This document shows, one piece after another, positions 14,887-20,459 of a DNA stretch of 20,571 nt (the stretch's first letter is position 1; each line of letters starts with the position of its first letter). The stretch is taken from the IMG/VR virus record IMGVR_UViG_3300006033_001304, positions 1 to 20,571 of that record; one strand, 5' to 3'. The translations under genes were made by a program, and so were the position numbers. The notes beneath the pieces are model-generated. The model ran no database searches, had not been told where the DNA came from, and was given only the letters and a program-made list of their open reading frames with translations. Source of the stretch: a virus.

Positions 14887-14921
14887 AAGTACTCACGAAT
14901 TGTATCACTTCGTGAGTACTT
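14887..14921 (-). terminator. Probable native terminator of the disrupted tRNA gene
   Basis: A perfect 13-bp stem (14887-14899 with 14909-14921) has a nine-base loop. On the minus strand it follows the tRNA CCA by only a few bases and runs into a T-rich tract (TTTTTCT), as expected for a tRNA transcription unit. On the plus strand it has no U-tract. Confidence 0.7.
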
Positions 14922-14924
14922 AGC

Positions 14925-14950
14925 TGGTGGGGATGGAGGGGCTCGAACCC
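14925..14950 (-). other. tRNA 3'-end fragment: inferred attachment-site core of the right-hand element
   Basis: On the minus strand this reads GGGTTCGAGCCCCTCC and then ATCCCCACCA: a T-loop (TTCGAGC), the 3' strand of the T and acceptor stems, and an encoded CCA end. The 5' half of a tRNA is absent; no complementary TGGGGAT 5' acceptor strand lies in the adjoining bases, and the T-stem pairing breaks down past three bases. A tRNA 3' end cut off at the T-arm, with its terminator on one side and a tyrosine integrase gene 1.1 kb away on the other, is the classic displaced half of a tRNA att site. The intact tRNA should lie at the far end of the element, beyond the window. Confidence 0.7.
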
Positions 14951-14995
14951 AAATTTAGCGATTCGTATATGCGGATGATTTATGCGCATTTGCGC

Positions 14996-15022
14996 AAAAA
15001 CCGCTAAGATGCGGGCTTTTTT
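14996..15022. terminator. Weak hairpin with A and T tracts on the element side of att
   Basis: CCGC (15001-15004) and GCGG (15011-15014) pair around a six-base loop, with five A before and six T after (15017-15022). Two unpaired bases (GC) before the T tract weaken it as a terminator. It may instead be part of the integrase-binding region. Confidence 0.35.
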
Positions 15023-15270
15023 AGAGATCGTCTCTTTGCCTGCGAATACGTAATTCGCGCAGTTTAACCCGCAAGTGGGTTACAAAACGGGTTTTGGGAT
15101 AGCAATGAAGATCACATAGAGTGTGCCAAAATATTCAACGCCTTTGCTAGCATTTTATCGTAATCAAGGTTTCTCTCGACTGTAGTTACCATCTTCGATG
15201 TTGAGGAATTCTTCTGCAAGAGAACATGAGAAAATACTCAAGCGAGTAAAACGTAGTAAAAAGTACAACT

Positions 15271-15300
15271 TTGACAGTTTGTGAAACTTGATGCTATAAT
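15271..15300 (+). promoter_or_regulatory. Consensus promoter of the DUF4177-like pair
   Basis: TTGACA (15271-15276) and TATAAT (15295-15300) are both perfect consensus boxes, with an 18-base spacer. This should be a strong vegetative promoter, so the two small genes are likely expressed in the lysogen. The start near 15307 leaves a leader of about 150 bases. Confidence 0.85.
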
Positions 15301-15459
15301 ATCTACAATAATTCTTAAAATAAATAGTCCTACAGAATCAGTAGTAAATATGATTTGCTCTCAATGAAATAGCATTGGTATTCTCTAGTTCTAAGGCAGA
15401 ATACATGAAACCACAGAGGGCTTTAATCTGATACGATCCAGATTTCAAGGAGTTGCATT

Positions 15460-15693
15460 ATGGGTTATGAATCAAGAAAATGGACCTATTGCGATATTCT
15501 TATCTACAGGAGCGATTTTGGCAAAGAAAAAGTTAAATACCTTGATAACATGTCTTTATCTGAATACCTCAATAATCTTGGAAAACAGGGATGGGAGCTT
15601 GTTTCTGTTACGCCAATAACAGAATCGGCTCTACAAATAGCAAAGCCAGAAACCTCTTGTCTTATATATACATTTAAACGTCCTGCATGGTAA
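15460..15693 (+). CDS. DUF4177-like small protein, 77 aa
   Basis: The pattern WTYCDILIY, then LSEYLNNLGKQGWELVSVTP, then a strand ending IYTFKRPAW, matches the DUF4177 layout (N-terminal W-Y strand, GxxGWELV turn, C-terminal FKRP). No function is established for this family. There is no signal peptide or membrane segment. AAGGAG (15447-15452) sits seven bases before the ATG. It shares this layout with the following gene, so the pair probably arose by duplication. Its place between the att site and the integrase, behind a consensus promoter, is typical of lysogenic-conversion (moron) genes. Confidence 0.75.
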   Translation: MGYESRKWTYCDILIYRSDFGKEKVKYLDNMSLSEYLNNLGKQGWELVSVTPITESALQIAKPETSCLIYTFKRPAW

Positions 15694-15735
15694 ATGATTT
15701 AAGCGGTTAAGAAAACTAACAATGGAGGCGCTAAA

Positions 15736-15945
15736 GTGATCAAATGGGAGTATAAAAGGATCTCCGTCGTTCGAGGAACTTTAGATGAAGCACAAAAAAC
15801 ATTAGAAGGTCTGACACTAGATCAGTTCTTTAAATTGATGGGGGAAAATGGATGGGAAGCCTATTCAATTCATCCAGTGGCGGCTCATTCGGGTGATACA
15901 GTTTCGCTCCATTTTTATTTCAAGCGGCCGATAGAACACCTTTAA
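15736..15945 (+). CDS. DUF4177-like small protein, paralogue of the preceding gene, 69 aa
   Basis: The protein begins MIKWEYKRISVV, has LTLDQFFKLMGENGWEAYSIHP in the middle and ends LHFYFKRPIEHL, the same DUF4177-type layout as its neighbour but with little other identity. The start is GTG at 15736, with GGAGG (15724-15728) seven bases upstream. It lies 42 bases after the first gene and is very likely co-transcribed with it. The two may form a heteromer. No catalytic motif is visible. Confidence 0.75.
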   Translation: MIKWEYKRISVVRGTLDEAQKTLEGLTLDQFFKLMGENGWEAYSIHPVAAHSGDTVSLHFYFKRPIEHL

Positions 15946-16009
15946 ATTTTTGAAATTTTGAGGCGTAAGACTAATGCTACCACGCTGCTTTCTTTAAACT
16001 AAAGGTGGA

Positions 16010-17104
16010 CTAAAAGGTAGGTTCTTGGGAAGAGTTGAAAATCGTATCGAATTTCTGTTTCACGTAATTTGCCGCAAGCTCGTCTTCACCGATAACCGCC
16101 TGCCCATAAACACCTTCGGTATCCATGTTCATGGCGTGACCGACGCGGCGGCGCTTCAATCCCTCTGGCATTTCGTTATTGATGCTGACGAATGTGTGCC
16201 GCCAGCCGTAGGGAGTGACGTTTGTTGTGACTCCGGCATACTTACAGAATGTTTTCCATCCGCGCGTGACGGCTTGCTGTTTCGTGTGTTGGCCATCGTA
16301 TTTCGGAAAAATCCAAGGAGATATGATTCCGGATTTCTTTAGGTATACGCGCTGTTGCTGAAGGATATTCTGCTCATACTCTCCGAGCCATATGATGCGC
16401 TGTGCATTTTCATTTTTACCTTCCGTGATCTCGCCTGAGTAATTGATTGCGCGTTGGACATGCAGCCTTGAATCGACTATATCCTTCCACTGAAGTCCAA
16501 TCAGTTCCCCAGGACGCAGGCCGGTAAGCACTGCTAGCTTGAAAAGATTGCTATAAGGAGTTTGTTTCACGGACCACATCTTTACGATATCAGATGGTTG
16601 AAGTATAACTTTTTTCCCTTTCGGAGCGTTCTTAGGGATGTCTAGGTCTTCCGTAGTAATCGTAGTGAATCTGTTTTTGCGCGACCATTTAACGAATCCG
16701 GCGATGATACAGCGTATATTCGATATACTTTTCCACGCTAGCCCCTTTTTTGCGGCACGGTTAATAATTTCTTGAAGATCACCTTCGGTTACACTTCCAA
16801 TCTGCTTCTTGCCGATTACCGACGATATGTACTGTTTCCAAAACGTTCCGGCTTTTGTTATTGCATCGGCGCTATTGAGCGAGGCTACCCACTTATACCA
16901 TATTATGGGTACAAGGGATGTTGATTCAACAAGGGACTGCGCAAGCCATTCATCAGCTTTGCGGTGTGCTTCGGCCTTACCTGCGCGGCCGGGGATCGAA
17001 CTGGTGAAGGCTCGTCGAACACCGTCTGCCTGCACCTTTATCTGCCAGCGCTTTTGTTTCTTCAGCCATTGTGCTTCAACAATTCGTGTTGGCAAATTTT
17101 TCAC
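16010..17104 (-). CDS. int: Tyrosine recombinase (phage integrase), 364 aa
   Basis: It catalyses site-specific integration and excision of the right-hand element, presumably at the tRNA-derived core near 14.93 kb. An N-terminal arm-binding-like region (WQIKVQADGVRRAFT) and a SAM-like core-binding domain (about 70-150) precede the catalytic domain. Catalytic residues are R197 (TGLRPGEL), R302 (TPYGWRHTF), H323 (VGHAMN) and nucleophile Y333 (GVYGQ). The first His of the HxxR motif is Tyr here (Y299), a tolerated substitution in this superfamily. The GTG at 17104 overlaps a strong GGGGGTG site, so the in-frame TTG at 17095 may be the true start. A 30-codon ORF overlaps its 5' end. It faces the att site. 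Confidence 0.93.
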   Translation of the reverse strand: MKNLPTRIVEAQWLKKQKRWQIKVQADGVRRAFTSSIPGRAGKAEAHRKADEWLAQSLVESTSLVPIIWYKWVASLNSADAITKAGTFWKQYISSVIGKKQIGSVTEGDLQEIINRAAKKGLAWKSISNIRCIIAGFVKWSRKNRFTTITTEDLDIPKNAPKGKKVILQPSDIVKMWSVKQTPYSNLFKLAVLTGLRPGELIGLQWKDIVDSRLHVQRAINYSGEITEGKNENAQRIIWLGEYEQNILQQQRVYLKKSGIISPWIFPKYDGQHTKQQAVTRGWKTFCKYAGVTTNVTPYGWRHTFVSINNEMPEGLKRRRVGHAMNMDTEGVYGQAVIGEDELAANYVKQKFDTIFNSSQEPTF

Positions 17105-17168
17105 CCCCTGTTTGACTATTTACCCGCATAATATCGATTTGATTGTGCAGGTATCTCTGCAATGCCAT
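17076..17168 (-). CDS. Possible 30-aa leader peptide overlapping the integrase start
   Basis: The ATG (17168-17166) has a near-perfect GGAGGG seven bases upstream (17181-17176), a better site than the integrase itself has. The 30-codon frame ends at TGA (17078-17076), after the integrase start codons. Translation through this frame would deliver ribosomes to the integrase start, suggesting translational coupling, or it may encode a tiny excision-related peptide. The sequence has no known domain. Confidence 0.4.
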   Translation of the reverse strand: MALQRYLHNQIDIMRVNSQTGGEKFANTNC

Positions 17169-17244
17169 TGTGTTACCCTCCGTTTCTGTGATATATTGAG
17201 GGCGCAGAAAAAGGACCCGTCACAGGTATTTTTATCTGCACTCG

Positions 17245-17279
17245 CCGCCTTGGTGTTCATAGCACTGGGGCGGTTTTTT
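17245..17279 (+). terminator. Plus-strand intrinsic terminator between integrase and repressor
   Basis: An 11-bp stem (17245-17255 with 17263-17273, including three G-T pairs) and seven-base loop are followed by six T (17274-17279). It has no U-tract on the minus strand, so it does not separate the repressor from the integrase. It would stop antisense transcription, or end a short RNA that could start near 17204 from a weak TTGTGT-18-TATATT promoter (17168-17197). Confidence 0.65.
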
Positions 17280-17298
17280 ATTTGCTTATTGTGCGACC

Positions 17299-17946
17299 TC
17301 AGAATTTACCGCGTAGTTCTACCACTTTCCCTATCACTTGAATCGGAATACGCTCCATCTCCTGTGCTGTGAAGTAAGATGGTGGATAAGCCGGATTATT
17401 AGAAATAAGGGAAAGGCCACTTTCGTGGTATAAAACTCGTTTACAGGTTGCATCGTCTCCGTTGACCATAATAATGGCTATGTCTCCAGATTCGATTGTG
17501 GGTTGCTTTTTAACGATTACGACGTCGCCGTCCACTATGCGTGGAGCCATACTATCGCCTTTAATTTGAAGCCCGAAAAATTCACCGGTACGTGCCATTT
17601 CAACAGGTATTTCCTCATAGTCGATAATACACTCAATGGCTTCAAACGGAACCCCTGCCGGAACGAAACCGAGAACAGGAATTGCTATAGCGCGTGGTTC
17701 CTCAAGCAAAGAAACGGGTTGCTTCCCATCGACCGAATCAAACAGACTATCGATACTGATTTTCATATAGTTGGCCATTCGATGCGCGACCTCTATGGAT
17801 GGGATAATCGGCTCTTTGGAACGTGTGGACTTTCCGCTTTCAAGCAAAGAAACGTAACTCTTCGAAACCCCGCAATTGTCCGCGAATGTTTGCTGCGTTA
17901 CTCCATTTTTATCTCGAAACCGTTTTATCATCTCGCCAATATTCAT
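17299..17946 (-). CDS. CI/LexA-like prophage repressor (HTH plus S24 self-cleaving domain), 215 aa
   Basis: It maintains lysogeny by binding operators in the divergent promoter region. Residues 1-65 form an XRE-type HTH (IKRFRDKNGVTQQTFADNCG, SKSYVSLLESGKS). The C-terminal S24 peptidase domain has a cleavage site A97-G98 (GFVPAGVPF), catalytic S132 (GDSMAP) and K169 (TCKRV). All the parts needed for RecA-stimulated self-cleavage are present, so induction by DNA damage is expected. The ATG at 17946 follows a GAGG (17957-17954). The next genes on this strand are the leader ORF and integrase, with no minus-strand terminator between, so repressor and integrase may be co-transcribed. Confidence 0.95.
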   Translation of the reverse strand: MNIGEMIKRFRDKNGVTQQTFADNCGVSKSYVSLLESGKSTRSKEPIIPSIEVAHRMANYMKISIDSLFDSVDGKQPVSLLEEPRAIAIPVLGFVPAGVPFEAIECIIDYEEIPVEMARTGEFFGLQIKGDSMAPRIVDGDVVIVKKQPTIESGDIAIIMVNGDDATCKRVLYHESGLSLISNNPAYPPSYFTAQEMERIPIQVIGKVVELRGKF

Positions 17947-17966
17947 AATCCTACACCTCGATGTCT

Positions 17967-17995
17967 AGTATATTGAACAAAAACAGATAAGTCAA
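17967..17995 (-). promoter_or_regulatory. Leftward repressor promoter
   Basis: On the minus strand TTGACT (17995-17990) and TATACT (17972-17967) are separated by 17 bases, about 20 bases upstream of the repressor ATG. The -10 box overlaps operator O1, which implies autoregulation. Confidence 0.7.
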
Positions 17996-18014
17996 GAAAA
18001 AATGTTTACCATGA

Positions 18015-18043
18015 TTGACAAAACATGTTTAGCATGATAAACT
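18015..18043 (+). promoter_or_regulatory. Rightward early promoter
   Basis: TTGACA (18015-18020) and TAAACT (18038-18043) are separated by 17 bases, and each box coincides with the right arm of an operator (O2 and O3). It would drive the Cro-like gene and the downstream replication module. Confidence 0.75.
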
Positions 18044-18068
18044 GCGGGCAAGAAAGAGGTGGATGCGT

Positions 18069-18317
18069 ATGATCAACAAAATCAAAGCTTATCGGATGCA
18101 GAAGAAGCTGACGCAAGTTAAGTTATCTACTATGGCTGGCGTTTCTAGAACTACGATATCTGGACTTGAAAGCGGGAGGGTTGTTAATACCACTGCAGAT
18201 ACGCTAGTGAAATTATCAAAAGCTCTCGGTGGAACAATCAACGATATTTTTTTTGCCGAACGAGTTGAACATGGTAAACAAACTATGTTTTCATCAAATG
18301 ATGAGAATGAGATATGA
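18069..18317 (+). CDS. Cro-like XRE-family regulator, 82 aa
   Basis: A small single-domain HTH protein: IKAYRMQKKLTQVKLSTMAG, then SRTTISGLESGRV and TLVKLSKALGGTINDIFF, the standard HTH_3 fold. Its divergent placement opposite the CI-like repressor and behind operators O1-O3 indicates the counter-repressor of the switch. The ATG at 18069 has GAGGTGG at optimal distance; the ATG at 18063, two codons earlier, is almost on top of it. The last 16 residues (after FFAERVE) are polar and lie outside the domain. Confidence 0.88.
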   Translation: MINKIKAYRMQKKLTQVKLSTMAGVSRTTISGLESGRVVNTTADTLVKLSKALGGTINDIFFAERVEHGKQTMFSSNDENEI

Positions 18318-18342
18318 CGAAGTTTCACGAAGGGAGATAAAC

Positions 18343-18633
18343 ATGGAACGGTTATATCTTGATCTGCGCGGTCTTATGACTTCGCAGGACATAACGATAA
18401 AAAAGCTCGCGCGCGGCGTTGGTGTATCGGCAACGCACATCAACGACATATTGGCCGGGCGTACATTTCCGAAGACCGACCTTTGCTATGATATTCTGCA
18501 TTTCCTCAGCGCGGACACGGATGCCATTTCCTTATATTTCCCGCCGAAAGGTAAGAGGAACGAGGTTGCAGCCAGAAAGAATACAAACCCATATGAACAA
18601 CGGGTTGTCAGGGTAGGTCGCTGCTCCGCTTAG
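18343..18633 (+). CDS. Small XRE-type HTH protein, 96 aa
   Basis: The segment SQDITIKKLARGVGVSATHI, then NDILAGRTFPKTDLCYDILH, is a helix-turn-helix of the XRE type. The C-terminal 40 residues are basic and unstructured-looking. The ATG at 18343 follows GGGAG (18332-18336); longer frames starting at 18229 would run through the Cro-like gene and lack a site. It is the second gene of the rightward early operon and probably a secondary regulator, comparable to phage early activators. The target is unknown. Confidence 0.75.
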   Translation: MERLYLDLRGLMTSQDITIKKLARGVGVSATHINDILAGRTFPKTDLCYDILHFLSADTDAISLYFPPKGKRNEVAARKNTNPYEQRVVRVGRCSA

Positions 18634-18661
18634 GCTCCATGCCAGGGACGCAGGTGAAACT

Positions 18662-18754
18662 ATGAGTCAACGCGAACTAATCTCGGTCCTGCCGCTTACC
18701 GAGCGGCGTGAAAACCGACGATTAGAGTTTCTGATGCCGAAGCGCGGCATATAG
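18662..18754 (+). CDS. Micro-gene, 30 aa, basic peptide
   Basis: The ATG at 18662 follows AGGTGA (18650-18655) at good spacing; the frame of 30 codons ends with TAG at 18754. The product (MSQRELISVLPLTERR...) is Arg/Glu-rich with no domain. It fills an otherwise empty 181-base gap in a tightly packed early operon, which favours a real gene, but codon support is limited by length. Confidence 0.4.
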   Translation: MSQRELISVLPLTERRENRRLEFLMPKRGI

Positions 18755-18814
18755 GCCAGGGTGTGATCAGGACCGGATTCACGAACGTATGAAACAAGGA
18801 AGAGGGCAACGTAA

Positions 18815-19573
18815 ATGCGCGACGGATTTATTTTCTACGAATCATTCAGGAACGCTATGAAGGGGCTGCCCGCGGAAACGCAGCTGCTCCTTTATAACGC
18901 GATTGCCGATTACGCGCTTTATGATACGGAGCCCGACTTCGGTGCCGATGGTATTGCGAGCGGTTTTTTTACCCTTATGCGTCCGCAGATCGATGCCAAC
19001 AACCGAAGACGTGACGTTGGCGCGCGCGGAGGACGGCCTGTGAAATCCTCGGAACAAGACCCAAATGAGAACCAAAGTGAAACCGAGGTTAAAGCAAACG
19101 ATAACCTAAGCGTAACCATTGCGAAACCAAACGAGAACCAAACCGTAACCAAGACAGAACCTAAAGAGAAAGAGAAAGAGAAAGCTAAAGAGAATGTAAA
19201 AGCGAAAGAGAAAGATAAAGAGAATGCGAAAGCATTCTGCGCGGAAATACCGCGCCGCTTCACCAAACCCACGGTGGAGGATATACGCGAATACTGTCGG
19301 GAGCGAGGAAACAGCGTTGATCCTCAACGGTTTTTCGACTTCTACGAGGCGAAAGGCTGGCGTGTTGGCAATCAGCCGATGAAGGACTGGCAGGCGGCAG
19401 TGCGAACGTGGGAAGGTCGGGAGACAGCAAAACCACGCGATCAGTCAAGCACAAATCCTTTCAAGCAGATGCTACTAGACGAGGAGGCAAAAAATGGACA
19501 AACCGGAAACTATGAGGATATTGGCGATTCTTCGTGTTGCATACCCGAATTTTCAGAAGGCTATGAGAGCTGA
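18815..19573 (+). CDS. Phage replication protein with DUF6291-like N-terminus, 252 aa
   Basis: The N-terminal 65 residues (FIFYESFRNAMKGLP, LLYNAIADYALY, GFFTLMRPQIDANN) match the DUF6291 pattern of Bacillota phage proteins. A highly charged linker rich in Lys-Glu-Asn (about 95-140, encoded by a GAGAAA-type repetitive tract) follows. The C-terminal segment (PTVEDIREYCRERGNSVD, FFDFYEAKGW, MKDWQAAVRTWE) is a conserved module found at the end of many phage primosome/replisome organiser proteins. It probably recruits the helicase loader or helicase to the origin. It overlaps the next gene by 80 bases, so the two are coupled. Confidence 0.75.
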   Translation: MRDGFIFYESFRNAMKGLPAETQLLLYNAIADYALYDTEPDFGADGIASGFFTLMRPQIDANNRRRDVGARGGRPVKSSEQDPNENQSETEVKANDNLSVTIAKPNENQTVTKTEPKEKEKEKAKENVKAKEKDKENAKAFCAEIPRRFTKPTVEDIREYCRERGNSVDPQRFFDFYEAKGWRVGNQPMKDWQAAVRTWEGRETAKPRDQSSTNPFKQMLLDEEAKNGQTGNYEDIGDSSCCIPEFSEGYES

Positions 19574-20054
19574 GGATTACAGGGATACGGTGATTCTCTG
19601 GCGCGACATGTTCAAAGACGACCCGTTTGCGCTCGTGAGTGCTGCGGTAAAAACGTTCATTGCGTCGGACGCGAAAGGCTTTCCGCCGCATATCGGAGCG
19701 ATTAAAGCGGCAATTACAAAACTGACAACGCCTGACGCACTGACCGAAGCCGAGGCTTGGAACATCGTCCGCGGCAAAATGAGCTGCTACGCGACGCGCG
19801 CGGATTTTCTATCCCTCCCGCCAGTGATACAGCGTGCTGTCGGAAGCGCATCGCAGCTCTGCCAATGGGCGATGGCTGATATCGAAAGCCTGTCGGTAAC
19901 GCAGTCGAACTTTATGCGGTCGTATCGGGCGGCATTGGAAGCGGAGCAGCAACGCGCGAAAATCCCGAAGGATGTGCTCGCGCTGATTGACGGACGCAAC
20001 CATGCAATGCTTCCGGATCAGGAGTCTTATACCGAGTGTGCAGGAGTTGTGTAG
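19494..20054 (+). CDS. Replicative helicase loader/inhibitor, G39P-like, 186 aa
   Basis: The pattern ILAILRVAYPNFQKAM, WRDMFKDDPFALVSAAVKTF, KGFPPHIGAIKAAI and AWNIVRG matches the N-terminal helical domain of the phage SPP1 G39P family. G39P binds the phage or host DnaB-type helicase and delivers it to the origin. The C-terminal half (FMRSYRAALEAEQQ...) is helical and less conserved. The ATG at 19494 lies inside the preceding replication gene in another frame, with GAGGAGG-type sequence just before it. Together with the preceding gene it forms the replication module of the element; a dedicated helicase is not in the window. Confidence 0.75.
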   Translation: MDKPETMRILAILRVAYPNFQKAMRAEDYRDTVILWRDMFKDDPFALVSAAVKTFIASDAKGFPPHIGAIKAAITKLTTPDALTEAEAWNIVRGKMSCYATRADFLSLPPVIQRAVGSASQLCQWAMADIESLSVTQSNFMRSYRAALEAEQQRAKIPKDVLALIDGRNHAMLPDQESYTECAGVV

Positions 20055-20072
20055 AGGATTTTAGGATAATTT

Positions 20073-20459
20073 ATGACGATAGAGGACCTGAAAAACGTGC
20101 GCCGCCAGAAGCTGCGCGTTGAAGCTTTGCAGGAGCGCATCGAGCGGCTCCGCTCGCGCGCGGAGTATACCCAGCGTCAGCTTGGCGAATGCGGACGCAG
20201 TGATCCGACGCGAGATCGGCTGGCGGAGTACGTTGCCGAACTTGATGCGATGGAACGCGAGCTGACCGGCGAGCTGATTTCGCTTGAGAAGAAGCTTTTT
20301 GTAGTGGATGCGGAACTAGCGAAGTTGCCGGAAAATCAGGAGAAGGTGCTGAGGCTAAGATATATGGACGGGTTGAGTTGGAGAAAGGTGGCAGTAAAAA
20401 CCAAATATTGCGAACGTCAGTGTGTAAGGTTGGGCAGCGAAAATCAAATTAAAGTTTGA
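20073..20459 (+). CDS. DUF1492/sigma-70-like phage regulator with altered C-terminus, 128 aa
   Basis: Residues 1-80 form a coiled coil (ALQERIERLRSRAEYTQRQL and on). A sigma region-4-like HTH follows: LPENQEKVLRLRYMDGLSWRKVAVKTKYCERQC. Phage proteins of this type (DUF1492/ArpU-like) activate late genes or package-related promoters. The family normally continues after the S/CERQ helix with a short basic helix; here it ends in VRLGSENQIKV, unrelated sequence that overlaps a convergent A/T-rich gene. The C-terminus thus seems to have been replaced by a recombination event at about 20430. The HTH is largely intact, so activity may be retained. Confidence 0.75.
   Translation: MTIEDLKNVRRQKLRVEALQERIERLRSRAEYTQRQLGECGRSDPTRDRLAEYVAELDAMERELTGELISLEKKLFVVDAELAKLPENQEKVLRLRYMDGLSWRKVAVKTKYCERQCVRLGSENQIKV

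Larger units (their letters stand above)
14445..15459. other. 1-kb gene-free junction between the defence island and the right-hand element
   Basis: No convincing gene lies here. In order it holds: an A/T-rich tail after the ATPase with a palindrome GCGTTAACGC (14635-14644); two 13-bp direct repeats (14727-14760); a perfect intrinsic terminator (14851-14877); a 13-bp hairpin that is a minus-strand terminator (14887-14921); a tRNA 3'-end fragment (14925-14950); several small hairpins (14996-15082) on the element side; a strong promoter (15271-15300); and a leader of about 150 bases with an AATCTG/CAGATT hairpin (15425-15444) just before the next gene's ribosome binding site. Confidence 0.6.
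17962..18043. promoter_or_regulatory. Three 18-bp operators O1-O3 of the lysogeny switch
   Basis: Three sites share the form TGTTTA-N6-TAAACA. O1 is TGTCTA-N6-TGAACA (17962-17979), O2 TGTTTA-N6-TTGACA (18003-18020) and O3 TGTTTA-N6-TAAACT (18026-18043). All have the same six-base spacer. O1 lies on the repressor promoter -10; the right arm of O2 is the -35 and the right arm of O3 the -10 of the rightward promoter. Binding would shut both promoters, as in lambdoid switches. Confidence 0.75.

Noticed and set aside
14925-15000. A complete tRNA gene on the minus strand
   Set aside because: Only the 3' part is present. The T-stem pairing fails after three bases, and no 5' acceptor strand or anticodon arm can be fitted in the adjoining sequence.
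16809-17372. 187-codon plus-strand ORF across the integrase 5' end and repressor 3' end
   Set aside because: It is antisense to two confident genes, crosses the plus-strand terminator at 17245-17279 and has no recognisable content.
19140-19235. Simple-sequence GAGAAA-type tract as a separate repeat or phase-variation element
   Set aside because: It is an imperfect purine tract encoding the Lys/Glu-rich linker of the replication protein; the units vary and keep the frame.
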